Assembly (NCBI RefSeq): GCF_024298905.1
Contig: NZ_CP101154.1
Location: forward strand, 744,001 to 808,000
Length of the DNA stretch: 64,000 nucleotides
Reading direction: 5' to 3'
Source: Natronomonas marina
GTDB lineage: Archaea > Halobacteriota > Halobacteria > Halobacteriales > Haloarculaceae
Part shown: positions 51,810 to 61,066 of the stretch, one piece after another
Position numbering within the stretch: position 1 is the first letter of the stretch
Layout of the letters: each line of letters opens with the position of its first letter
The notes under the pieces: model-generated
The model's database searches: none
Seen by the model: only the letters and a program-made list of their open reading frames with translations
What the model was told of the DNA's origin: nothing
Position numbers and translations under genes: made by a program

Positions 51810-52952
51810 TTACGCGACGAACCGCTCGAGGCGGTTCATCGCCTCCTTCAGTTCGTCGAGACCGGTCGCGTAGGAGGCGCGGAGGTGGCCCTCGGCGCCC
51901 GCGCCGAAGGCGGTGCCGGGGACCATCGCCACCCCCTCCGCCTCGAGCAGGTCCTCGGCGAACGCCTCGGCGTCCTCGCCCGGACAGGCCGGGAAGACGT
52001 AGAAGGCGCCCGTCGCCTCGAAGCAGTCGATGCCCATCTCCTCGAACCGCGACAGCACGAAGTTCCGGCGGCGGTCGTACTGGGCGCGCATCTCGGCGAC
52101 CTCCTCGCGGCAGTTGCGCAGCGCCTCGATGGCGGCGTACTGGGCGGTGGTCGGCGCCGACAGCATCGTGTACTGGTGGACGCGGTTCATCGCGGCGACG
52201 ACCTCGCTGGGGGCCATCGCGTAGCCGAGTCGGAGCCCCGTCATGGCGTAGGCCTTCGAGAACCCGTTGAACACGACGGTCCGCTCCCGCATGCCGTCGA
52301 ACTCGGCGATGGAGACGTGGTCGCCCTCGTAGGTGAGGTCGGCGTATATCTCGTCGGAGAGGACGGCGACGTCGTGCTCCCGGCAGAATTCCGCGACGGC
52401 AGCGAGTTCGAGGCGGTCCATCGTCGCACCCGTGGGGTTGTTCGGGTAGCAGTACACCAGCAGGTCGGCCTCGTCGGCGCCGGCCTCGTACAGCACCTCC
52501 GGGGTGAGTTTGAACTCGTCCTCGACGCGGGTGGGCACGTCGAGGACCTCGCCGCCGGCGAACCTGACGCCCGGTCTGTAGGAGACGTAACAGGGCTGGG
52601 CGACGGCGACGGTGTCGCCGGGGTTCACCAGCGCCCGGAAGGCGACGTCGATGGCCTCGCTGGCGCCCGCGGTCACGAGGACCTCCTCGTCGGGGTCGTA
52701 CTCGAGGTTCCACCGGCGGGCGTCCTCCGCGATGGCCTCCCGGAGTTCCCGCTTGCCCCGGTTGGCGGTGTAGGAGGTCTGTCCGCGCTCCAGGGAGGTG
52801 ATGGCGGCCTCGCGGGCGGCCCACGGTGCCGAGAAGTCCGGTTCGCCGACGCCCAGCGAGATGACGTCGTCCATCTCCTCGGCCAACTCGAAGAACCGCC
52901 GGATGCCCGACGGCGGCGTCTCGGCGACACGGTCGGAGGGCGTGAGCGTCAT
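51810..52952 (-). CDS. Class I/II PLP aminotransferase
   Basis: A 380-residue aspartate-aminotransferase-fold enzyme: SLGVGEPDFSAPW, VTAGASEAIDVAFRAL, YCYPNNPTGATM, and the PLP-binding Lys in FNGFSKAYAMTGLRLGY. Conserved Arg for carboxylate binding is in RASYATG. It acts on an aromatic, aspartate or alanine-type amino acid; the substrate is undetermined. The upstream Lrp gene overlaps its start (ATGA), so it is probably the regulator's main target. Confidence 0.9.
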   Translation of the reverse strand: MTLTPSDRVAETPPSGIRRFFELAEEMDDVISLGVGEPDFSAPWAAREAAITSLERGQTSYTANRGKRELREAIAEDARRWNLEYDPDEEVLVTAGASEAIDVAFRALVNPGDTVAVAQPCYVSYRPGVRFAGGEVLDVPTRVEDEFKLTPEVLYEAGADEADLLVYCYPNNPTGATMDRLELAAVAEFCREHDVAVLSDEIYADLTYEGDHVSIAEFDGMRERTVVFNGFSKAYAMTGLRLGYAMAPSEVVAAMNRVHQYTMLSAPTTAQYAAIEALRNCREEVAEMRAQYDRRRNFVLSRFEEMGIDCFEATGAFYVFPACPGEDAEAFAEDLLEAEGVAMVPGTAFGAGAEGHLRASYATGLDELKEAMNRLERFVA

Positions 52953-53437
52953 GGCGTGACCGACAGGCGGTCGTCGTCGCCGCCGTCGTCGAAGCGGTAG
53001 CCGCCCTGCTTGTAGGTCTCCATGATGTAGTGGGTGACCGTCTGGGTGATCTCGGGCAGCGGCGCGACCTTGTCGCTTATGAACCGCGAGACCTCCCGCA
53101 TCGAGTCGCCCTCGACCTCGAGCGCGAAGTCGTAGTCGCCGGAGACGAGCCGCAACCCCTGCACCTCGGGGAAGCCGGCCAGCCGCTTTGCGACATCGCG
53201 GTAACTGGTCTCGCGGTCCAGCGTGACGTTGCACTCGACGTGGGCCTGGACGCGCTCGTCCCCGACGGCGTCCCAGTCGACGATGGCGGTGTAGCCCTGG
53301 ATGACCCCGTCGGCCTCCAGTTCGGCGATCTTCGCCTCGACCTCGTCGGCCGACAGCCCCGTCAGCCGCGCGAGGTCGGCCGTCGAGTGGCGGGCGTCCT
53401 CGCACAGCAACTCCAGGAGTTCCTCGGCGTGGTCCAT
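52949..53437 (-). CDS. Lrp/AsnC-family transcriptional regulator
   Basis: A 162-residue Lrp protein. The N-terminal HTH is LLELLCEDARHSTADLARLTG then ADEVEAKIAELEADGVIQGY (shown split). The C-terminal RAM domain senses amino acids (VECNVTLDRE, VSGDYDFALEVEG). The gene is cotranscribed with the aminotransferase, whose start its stop overlaps. The likely role is amino-acid-responsive control of that enzyme. Confidence 0.9.
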   Translation of the reverse strand: MDHAEELLELLCEDARHSTADLARLTGLSADEVEAKIAELEADGVIQGYTAIVDWDAVGDERVQAHVECNVTLDRETSYRDVAKRLAGFPEVQGLRLVSGDYDFALEVEGDSMREVSRFISDKVAPLPEITQTVTHYIMETYKQGGYRFDDGGDDDRLSVTP

Positions 53438-53601
53438 GGAGAATAGGACGGCAGCGCGGACTAAAGGGTTGCGAGGCCCCGTCAGTTCCTGCCACGGAGG
53501 CACCTATTATAATGGTCGTTAATGTGGTTCGGCATATAAGGTCAGTGGTTGGTATATTATCTCTCGATACTCTTATTATGTAGAGGATCGCACGGGGATG
53601 T

Positions 53602-53784
53602 ATGCAGCAGCACGCGTTGCAGACGGCACTGACACTGTATCAGGGCGGAACACTGGACGTCGAGACGGCGGCCCGACAGGCCGGCATCTCCCCCAGCAGA
53701 CTCCGCCGTGCCGTCGACCGCGTCGGCGGACCGAGTCCCGCCCCGCGGGCCGACACCGAGCGCGTCTCCCTCGGCGCGGACTGA
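53602..53784 (+). CDS. Small HTH-like protein, 60 aa (DUF7317 type)
   Basis: A 60-residue protein: ALTLYQGGTLDVETAARQAG then ISPSRLRRAVDRVG, which is a helix-turn-helix like that of small antitoxin-type or UPF0175 proteins. The N-terminus MQQHALQTAL is chosen at ATG 53602, behind an AT-rich leader with tatattatc and cttattatg. No toxin neighbour. Widespread in haloarchaea; role unknown. Confidence 0.72.
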   Translation: MQQHALQTALTLYQGGTLDVETAARQAGISPSRLRRAVDRVGGPSPAPRADTERVSLGAD

Positions 53785-53820
53785 GGGCCAATTAAGTCCC
53801 GGGGGTGACAACCCCCCGCC

Positions 53821-55062
53821 GTGTCGCGTCACGCGCCGCTCGTCGTCGGTCTGGTCTCCGGCTCCCACGTCGTCAACCACGCGTACCTCCTGCTTTTCGC
53901 CCCCGCCTTCCCGCTGCTCGGTGCGGAGTTCGGCGTCTCCGTCGCCGCCCTCGGACTCGCCGTCGGCGTCGTCAACGCCGTCGTCACCGCCGGACAGCTC
54001 CCGCTCGGCTACGTCTCCGACAGCTACAGCCACACCGCCGTCCTCGTGGGGTCGCTCGCCGTCGGCACGCTCGGCGCGGCGCTGGCCGCGGTCGCACCCT
54101 CCTACGAGGCCCTGCTCGGTGCCGCCGCGGTGATGGGCGCCGGCGTCGCGGGACATCACCCCGCCCACTACCCGCTCATCTCGGCGGCCGCCCCCGACGC
54201 CTACCGCTCGCGGGCCTACAGCGTCCACGGCTTCGCCGGCGCTCTCGGACTGGCGGTGCCGTTCGCCGCGGTGCCGGCCGCTGTCGCGCTCGGCTACGGC
54301 TGGCGGGCGGCCTTCGCAGCGGTCGCCGCCCTCGGGGTCTGTTACACCGCCGTCACGGTGCTCGCGGTCCGACGAGTGCCCCGCGAACTCGCCCGCGCCG
54401 GCGCCGAAGCCCGCGAGGTCGAGGCCGACGATACCGGCGGGACGCCCGGCGGTCGCGGCCGGGCGCTGGTCCGCCGGTTCCGTTCGTACCTCCGGACCGT
54501 GGCCGGCGCACCGCTCGTTCTCCTCCTGACGGCGCTGTGGTTCGTCAACAGCGCCGCAGCGTGGGGCGTCCGGACCTACGCCGCGACGGTGCTGGACGCC
54601 GGTTACGGGCTGGAGGCCGGAACCGCCTCGATAGTCGCCAGTGCCATGCTCGTCGTCGGCGCCGTCGTCCTGCTGGGCGGCGGCTACCTGGGCGACAGGG
54701 TCGGTCCGGTTCCGCTTCTGTACGCCGGCTACGGCGCGCTCGTCGTCTTTGCCGGCGCACTGGCGTCCGCACGCCTGCCGCTCGTCGCCGCCGTCGGCGT
54801 CGTCCTCCTGCTCGCGGCGACCGTCGACCTCTCGCGGCCGGCACGGGCGACGCTGACCGACCTCGCCTCCGAGCGCCGCGACGTCGGGAAGAACTTCGCG
54901 CTGATGACGGTCGGTATCTCGCTCGGCGGCGCCGTCGCGCCGCCCTTCTACGGCTACGTCATCGAGACCGCGAGCGTCGAGACCGCCTTCCTCGCCATCG
55001 CGGCGACGGCCGCCGTCGCGCTCGCGCTGTCGGCGTTCGTCGCCCGGGCCGCCGCCGAGTGA
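53821..55062 (+). CDS. MFS transporter
   Basis: A 413-residue major facilitator with twelve hydrophobic helices. The helix 2-3 loop LPLGYVSDSYSH is a degenerate motif A. A longer cytosolic loop (about 190-215, EAREVEADDTGG) joins the halves. The start is GTG 53821, 37 bases after the small HTH gene, so the pair may share a transcript. Substrate not identifiable. Confidence 0.8.
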   Translation: MSRHAPLVVGLVSGSHVVNHAYLLLFAPAFPLLGAEFGVSVAALGLAVGVVNAVVTAGQLPLGYVSDSYSHTAVLVGSLAVGTLGAALAAVAPSYEALLGAAAVMGAGVAGHHPAHYPLISAAAPDAYRSRAYSVHGFAGALGLAVPFAAVPAAVALGYGWRAAFAAVAALGVCYTAVTVLAVRRVPRELARAGAEAREVEADDTGGTPGGRGRALVRRFRSYLRTVAGAPLVLLLTALWFVNSAAAWGVRTYAATVLDAGYGLEAGTASIVASAMLVVGAVVLLGGGYLGDRVGPVPLLYAGYGALVVFAGALASARLPLVAAVGVVLLLAATVDLSRPARATLTDLASERRDVGKNFALMTVGISLGGAVAPPFYGYVIETASVETAFLAIAATAAVALALSAFVARAAAE

Positions 55063-55068
55063 GGGGCC

Positions 55069-56223
55069 CTACCAGCTCGCCTGTCCGTAGATGAGGTTCC
55101 GCTGAATCTCGTTGGCACCCTCGTAGATGACCGGAATCCTGACGTCACGGTAGACCCGCGAGATGCGGTTCTCCGTCAGCACGGACCGACCGCCGTGCAG
55201 TTGCATCCCGCGCTCGGCACAGGTGTTGGCCGTCTCCGTCGACTTGACCTTCGCCATCGCGGCCCAGAACCCGGCGTTGTCCTTCGCGGCGACGCGGTCG
55301 GCGGCCTCCCAGTTGAGCGCACGCGCCGCCTGAAACTCCGTCATCATGTCCGCGAGGATGTGCTGGACCGTCTGGAACTCCGTGATGGTGCGGCCGAAGG
55401 CCGTTCGGCCGTGCGCGAAGTCGGCGGCCTCCTCGATGGCCGCGGCCGCCAGGCCGAGACCGTGCCCGCCGACGACGACCCGGCCGTAGTTGAAGAACTC
55501 CGCGAGCATGTAGAAGCCCGTCCCCTCGGCGCCGATGAGGTTCTCCTCGGGAATCCGAGCGCCGTCGAGTTCGATGCGGGCCTGCTTGGAGGCTCGGAAG
55601 CCCATCTTCTCGGGGATGTGCTCGGCATCGTAGCCGGCGGTGTCGGTCGGCACGACGAACAGCGAGTAGTTGCCGTAGCGGTCCTCGGGGTCGTCGCCGG
55701 TTTTCGCGTACAGCGTCACCCAGTCGGCCTCGACGCCGTTGCCGACCCAGTACTTCTCGCCGTCCAGCACCCACTCGTCGCCCTCCTTGCGGGCGGTCGT
55801 CTCCATACCGGCGAGGTCCGATCCCGTCTCCGGTTCGGAGACGGCCAGCCCCGAGAGCATCTCGTGTTCGGCGACGGGCCGGAGGTAGGCCTCCTTCTGG
55901 GCATCGGTCCCGTACTCCTCGAGTATCTTCGTGCCGAAGCTCGCGAGCTGCAGCGTCAGCGCGATGCCGGCGTCGGCCCGGTACAGTTCCTCGGTCATCG
56001 CGAGCAACTGGTGGACGTCGAATCCCCGGCCGCCGTACTCCTCGCTGATGTCCTGAGCCACGAGGCCGGCCTCCATGCCGGCCTCCAGGACCTCCCAGGG
56101 GTACTCGCCGGTCTCGAAGTAGTCGGCCGCGACCGGTTCGATGTACTCGGCGGCGAACTCCCGCGCCTCCTGTTTGACGTCGTGTGCGTGCTCCGGGACG
56201 GGACCGTTGTCTAACAATTCCAT
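55069..56223 (-). CDS. Acyl-CoA dehydrogenase (second copy)
   Basis: A 384-residue enzyme of the same family as the one at 35 kb but divergent in sequence: LAVSEPETGSDLAGMETTA, GEKYWVGNGVEADW, and the catalytic-Glu loop VIYEGANEIQRNLIYG. It dehydrogenates an acyl-CoA and passes electrons to ETF. An acyl-CoA ligase follows upstream on the same strand, so the two may make and oxidise the same acyl-CoA. The leader is AT-rich (gaatataagatttcc). Confidence 0.92.
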   Translation of the reverse strand: MELLDNGPVPEHAHDVKQEAREFAAEYIEPVAADYFETGEYPWEVLEAGMEAGLVAQDISEEYGGRGFDVHQLLAMTEELYRADAGIALTLQLASFGTKILEEYGTDAQKEAYLRPVAEHEMLSGLAVSEPETGSDLAGMETTARKEGDEWVLDGEKYWVGNGVEADWVTLYAKTGDDPEDRYGNYSLFVVPTDTAGYDAEHIPEKMGFRASKQARIELDGARIPEENLIGAEGTGFYMLAEFFNYGRVVVGGHGLGLAAAAIEEAADFAHGRTAFGRTITEFQTVQHILADMMTEFQAARALNWEAADRVAAKDNAGFWAAMAKVKSTETANTCAERGMQLHGGRSVLTENRISRVYRDVRIPVIYEGANEIQRNLIYGQASW

Positions 56224-56312
56224 ACCAACTAGAATATAAGATTTCCATCGTTAAAAATTGGTTGCCTTCAATTGCCGGTCGGAAGCGAAAGAGGAGGTAA
56301 CGGCTTCCGGGT

Positions 56313-57962
<1,650 letters not shown>

Positions 57963-58035
57963 CCCTTGCACGTAGAGGCGAGACTAACTTGGTTCTTGTC
58001 ACCCGACCACAATCAAAAGGGAAGCCGTCGCCGCG

Positions 58036-58692
58036 CTACCCGACGCGGCGGCTGACCGCAAGCCCCTCCCCCAGCGGTAACAGCGTCGTCTCGAAGGAAT
58101 CGGCCGCGCGGACGTGGTCCAGGTAGTCGGCGACACCCCCGGCCATCCCCCCGCGGGTCCCGCGGTCCTCGACGACCAGCCGGTAGATCTCCTCGAAGTC
58201 GAACGGACCCGCCGTCATGTTGTCCGCGACGACGACGCCGCCCGCGGAGACCTTCCCGCGAACCGCCTCGAACGCCTCCACGTAGCGCTCCTTCTCGTTG
58301 TCGATCAGCACGACATCGAACGGGCCGCGGTACTCCTCGACCGTCTCGATCGCGTCACCCAGTTCGAACCGGGTCGTGACGCCGAAATCGCCGCGGGCGA
58401 GGTACTCGCGGGCGTCGTCGAGTTCGTCGGCGTCGACCTCCGTGAGGACCAGTTCGCCGTCGGCCGGCAGTCCGCGGGCGAACCAGTACGCCGAGTAGCC
58501 GAACCCGGAGCCGAACTCGAAGACGCGCCGGGCGTCGACGAGGCCGGCGAGTTGCTGGAGCCAGCCGCCGACCGCTGGCCCGACGGTCGGGAACCCCGTC
58601 TCGGCGGCGCGGGCGTCCATCTCGCGGAGCACCTCGTCCGACTGCGGGCCGACCGCCTCGGCGAACGTCTCGACGTCGTCGGGTACGGTCAT
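58036..58692 (-). CDS. O-methyltransferase (family 3)
   Basis: A 218-residue SAM-dependent methyltransferase: RVFEFGSGFGYSAYWFARG (SAM loop near 55), LTEVDADELDDAREYL, and FDVVLIDNEKERYVEAFEA with metal-ligand Asp residues. It resembles the caffeoyl-CoA/catechol class. Substrate unknown; other possible acceptors are small hydroxylated compounds. ATG 58692. Confidence 0.88.
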   Translation of the reverse strand: MTVPDDVETFAEAVGPQSDEVLREMDARAAETGFPTVGPAVGGWLQQLAGLVDARRVFEFGSGFGYSAYWFARGLPADGELVLTEVDADELDDAREYLARGDFGVTTRFELGDAIETVEEYRGPFDVVLIDNEKERYVEAFEAVRGKVSAGGVVVADNMTAGPFDFEEIYRLVVEDRGTRGGMAGGVADYLDHVRAADSFETTLLPLGEGLAVSRRVG

Positions 58693-58773
58693 GCGGCGAC
58701 GTTGGCGGCCGGCGGGCAAAAGCGCTCCTCCGTTCCGGCCGCCACCCCGTCCACGCGGCTCGCTGGCCCGGCC

Positions 58774-59148
58774 TCACCGGTACCGGTTCACCGGGAAGGT
58801 GATCCGGTCGCCGACGCCGTAGGGCCGCTTGACCATGATGTACACCCAGCCGATCAGCGAGAACAGCGGCTGCTGGAGCGCGAAGGTGACCGCGAAGCCG
58901 ACGATGCCGAGCGAAAAGAGCAGTCCGAGGTACTGTCGAGTGAGCACGGCCGTCACGCCCACGACCGCCAGGACGATGAAGACGACCCGCAGGAGGCTCC
59001 GGAAGTCGTGCTTGCGACGCTTGTCCTCGGTGCGCTCGAGGAGGAGCTCGACGACGACGGCCAGCGCCGCGCCGCCGGCCAACAGTCCCCGGCTCAAGGG
59101 CGCCGTCAGCGCCACGCCGCCGACCGCTTCCTCGAGACCGACCGGCAC
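58774..59148 (-). pseudogene. Truncated mechanosensitive channel (MscS family)
   Basis: A 124-residue frame with the membrane part of an MscS channel: two helices, then FALQQPLFSLIGWVYIM and KRPYGVGDRI, which is the pore helix and the join to the beta domain. It stops after FPVNRYR, exactly where the Sm-like beta domain should begin; no such sequence appears downstream in any frame. The channel could not form a normal vestibule. Possible start GTG 59148; a start further up is not excluded. Confidence 0.65.
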
Positions 59149-59192
59149 CCCCCAGCTGATCGGAGCACCCAACGAACGCCGGTTAAAACCCC

Positions 59193-59201
59193 GGATATAC
59201 T
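59193..59201. promoter_or_regulatory. AT-rich core between truncated mscS and the 60-aa gene
   Basis: The element ggatatact lies between the divergent genes and may serve as the TATA box for the rightward gene, about 34 bases before ATG 59232. The ggttaaaacc at 59181-59190 may serve the leftward gene. Confidence 0.35.
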
Positions 59202-59231
59202 CCCCGACAGGCTGAGGCCCTCCGGGTACCG

Positions 59232-59414
59232 ATGGAAGTACGAACGGGAAGCATGAGAGAGGACCTGATCGACTCGATACACGACCGACTCGACGAGATG
59301 CGAAGCGAGGCCTCCACCGAGCAGTCCCGCCAGATACGCGAAGTCCAGCAGATGGTAGTCGGCATCCGCGAAAGCGCCGACCCTCCGGCGGACGATCCGT
59401 CGGTCGACGACTGA
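59232..59414 (+). CDS. Small helical protein, 60 aa
   Basis: A 60-residue protein, mostly one long amphipathic helix (REDLIDSIHDRLDEMR, SRQIREVQQMVVGIRES) with a disordered acidic end. It may form a coiled coil. Start ATG 59232; ATG 59253 is an alternative. Family not recognised. Confidence 0.6.
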   Translation: MEVRTGSMREDLIDSIHDRLDEMRSEASTEQSRQIREVQQMVVGIRESADPPADDPSVDD

Positions 59415-59548
59415 AGCGGAACTCGACCCGAGCGGGGAAACGTCCCCCCATCGCAGGACACGAATGGTATCGGACTGTCACGTCCGGCGTTAATTTAATT
59501 CGGCCGATGCTTACTTTACAGTTCGTTGAGTATTCCCGTCGGCCGATC

Positions 59549-60343
59549 ATGAGCGAGCAACCCGGACCCGACCGAACCGACGAAGAGCCGGACGCCGCCA
59601 GCGACGACGAGGAGTTCGACTTCGAGGAGGAGTCGGACGAGGAGGGCGTCCAGAACGAACAACAGCGGCGGCTCGAGGAGATGGAACAGCGCCTCGAGCG
59701 GAAAGAGGCCGAACTCGACGAGCGCGAACAGCGCCTCGAACGGGAGGCCGAGGAGCTCGACGAGCGCGAGGACGACCTGCTGGAGCGCCGCGAGGAGGTC
59801 GTCGACCTCCGCGAGGAGGTCGAGGAACTCGAAAGCGACATCGAGGAACGGAAGCAGCGCCTCGACGAGCGGGAGGCGGCCATCGAAGAACAGGAGCGCG
59901 AACTCGACGAGCGGAAGTCCGAACTCGCCCGGAAGGAAAAGACCCTCCAGAACTACGTCGGCAACGAGCTCGACGACGTCGAGAGCCGGCTGTCCGAGAC
60001 CGTCCGCGACGCCGTCCGTTCCTCGATGCAGGACGTCGAGGGCGGTGGCGGCGTCGACGAGGAGACGCTGACGACGACGGTCCGGGAGAGCGTCGACGCG
60101 GCGATGGACCAGCAGGATTTGGACGGCTCCAGCAGCCCGTTCGGCGCCGTGCTGGGATCGCTTCTGGCCTTCCTCGGCATCCTGCTCGTCGCCGGCGGCG
60201 TGGCCAACGGGCTGCTCACGTTCGTCGGGACGACGGCAGTCAGTCCGCTGTTCGAACAGAGCTCCGCCAACTACATCGCCGCGTCCGTCCTCGTCATCAT
60301 CGGCTTCGCCGCGAACCTCGCCGCCGCGGCCGGCCGGGTCTGA
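59549..60343 (+). CDS. Coiled-coil protein with C-terminal membrane helices
   Basis: A 264-residue protein. Residues about 30-140 are an extremely regular Glu/Arg-rich coiled coil (LEREAEELDEREDDLLERRE style) with many heptads. A short helical region follows, then two hydrophobic helices (about 198-220 and 236-260). It therefore is a membrane-tethered rod. Start ATG 59549; an upstream ATG at 59507 would add 14 residues. Function unknown. The rod could span from the membrane or link proteins. Confidence 0.75.
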   Translation: MSEQPGPDRTDEEPDAASDDEEFDFEEESDEEGVQNEQQRRLEEMEQRLERKEAELDEREQRLEREAEELDEREDDLLERREEVVDLREEVEELESDIEERKQRLDEREAAIEEQERELDERKSELARKEKTLQNYVGNELDDVESRLSETVRDAVRSSMQDVEGGGGVDEETLTTTVRESVDAAMDQQDLDGSSSPFGAVLGSLLAFLGILLVAGGVANGLLTFVGTTAVSPLFEQSSANYIAASVLVIIGFAANLAAAAGRV

Positions 60344-60403
60344 TCGGACCGCCGGCACGACGATTTCTCCGGCTCCGACCCGGCAGTCGACACTGTCGAC
60401 GCC

Positions 60404-60973
60404 TCAGTCCCGCCACTTGATCGAACAGCCCCGCGAGGGACGGAACTCGGCGTCCGGTTTTTCGCCGGCGAGGACGTCCTCGATGACCGACCGCATCTCG
60501 AAGCCCGGCTGGCCGGACGGTTCCGCGTCGGGGTCGAGGGCGTCGTCGAACCGGCCGTGATAGACCAGTCGGAAGCCGTCGTCGTTCTCGAAGAGGAACG
60601 GGTCCGGGGTACAGACGGCGCCGTAGGCTTCGGCGACGGCCTGTGGTTCGTCTCTGAGGTAGGCCGTGACGTCGATGTCGCCCGACTCGACGTACTCGAC
60701 CATCCTCTCGAAGGAGTCCTCGGGGTACTCCTCGGCGTCGTTGGGGTTGATGCCGACGACGGCCACCTCCTCGTAGTCGTCGGCGATGGCGTTCATCGCC
60801 CCGAACTTCGCCTGTGCGTACGGACAGTGGTTGCAGGTGAAGACCACGAGCAGGGCGTCGTACTCCTCGAAGTCCTCGAGGGAGTACGTCTCGCCGTCGG
60901 TTCCCGGGAGGTCGAAGTCGGGGGGCCTGTCACCACGTTCGAGACGGTCGGATTCGGATTCGAGCGCGACCAT
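60404..60973 (-). CDS. Thioredoxin-fold redox protein (AhpC/TSA-like, CxxC type)
   Basis: A 189-residue thioredoxin-fold protein. PPDFDLPGTDG starts the fold, FTCNHCPYAQAKFG holds the CxxC pair, and SRGCSIKW, with a third Cys, is near the C-terminus. This group of prokaryotic proteins acts in thiol transfer or peroxide removal. Contrast with the redoxin at 26 kb, which lacks the peroxidatic Cys. ATG 60973. Confidence 0.85.
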   Translation of the reverse strand: MVALESESDRLERGDRPPDFDLPGTDGETYSLEDFEEYDALLVVFTCNHCPYAQAKFGAMNAIADDYEEVAVVGINPNDAEEYPEDSFERMVEYVESGDIDVTAYLRDEPQAVAEAYGAVCTPDPFLFENDDGFRLVYHGRFDDALDPDAEPSGQPGFEMRSVIEDVLAGEKPDAEFRPSRGCSIKWRD

Positions 60974-61037
60974 ACCGGCCGTAGGGGGTCCGGGCACCTA
61001 AACGCACCCGAAACGACGCTCGAAACGGCCGGCGGGG

Positions 61038-61044
61038 ATTTACC
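61038..61044 (+). promoter_or_regulatory. TATA element deciding the GTG start of the LEA/WHy gene
   Basis: The heptamer atttacc is about 26 bases before GTG 61067 and selects that codon in a long open frame without a suitable ATG. Confidence 0.5.
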
Positions 61045-61066
61045 CGTCGAGGGACACGTCCCGGAC

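Noticed and set aside
53602-55062. Toxin-antitoxin pair beginning with the small HTH protein
   Set aside because: The next gene is a twelve-helix MFS transporter, not a toxin.
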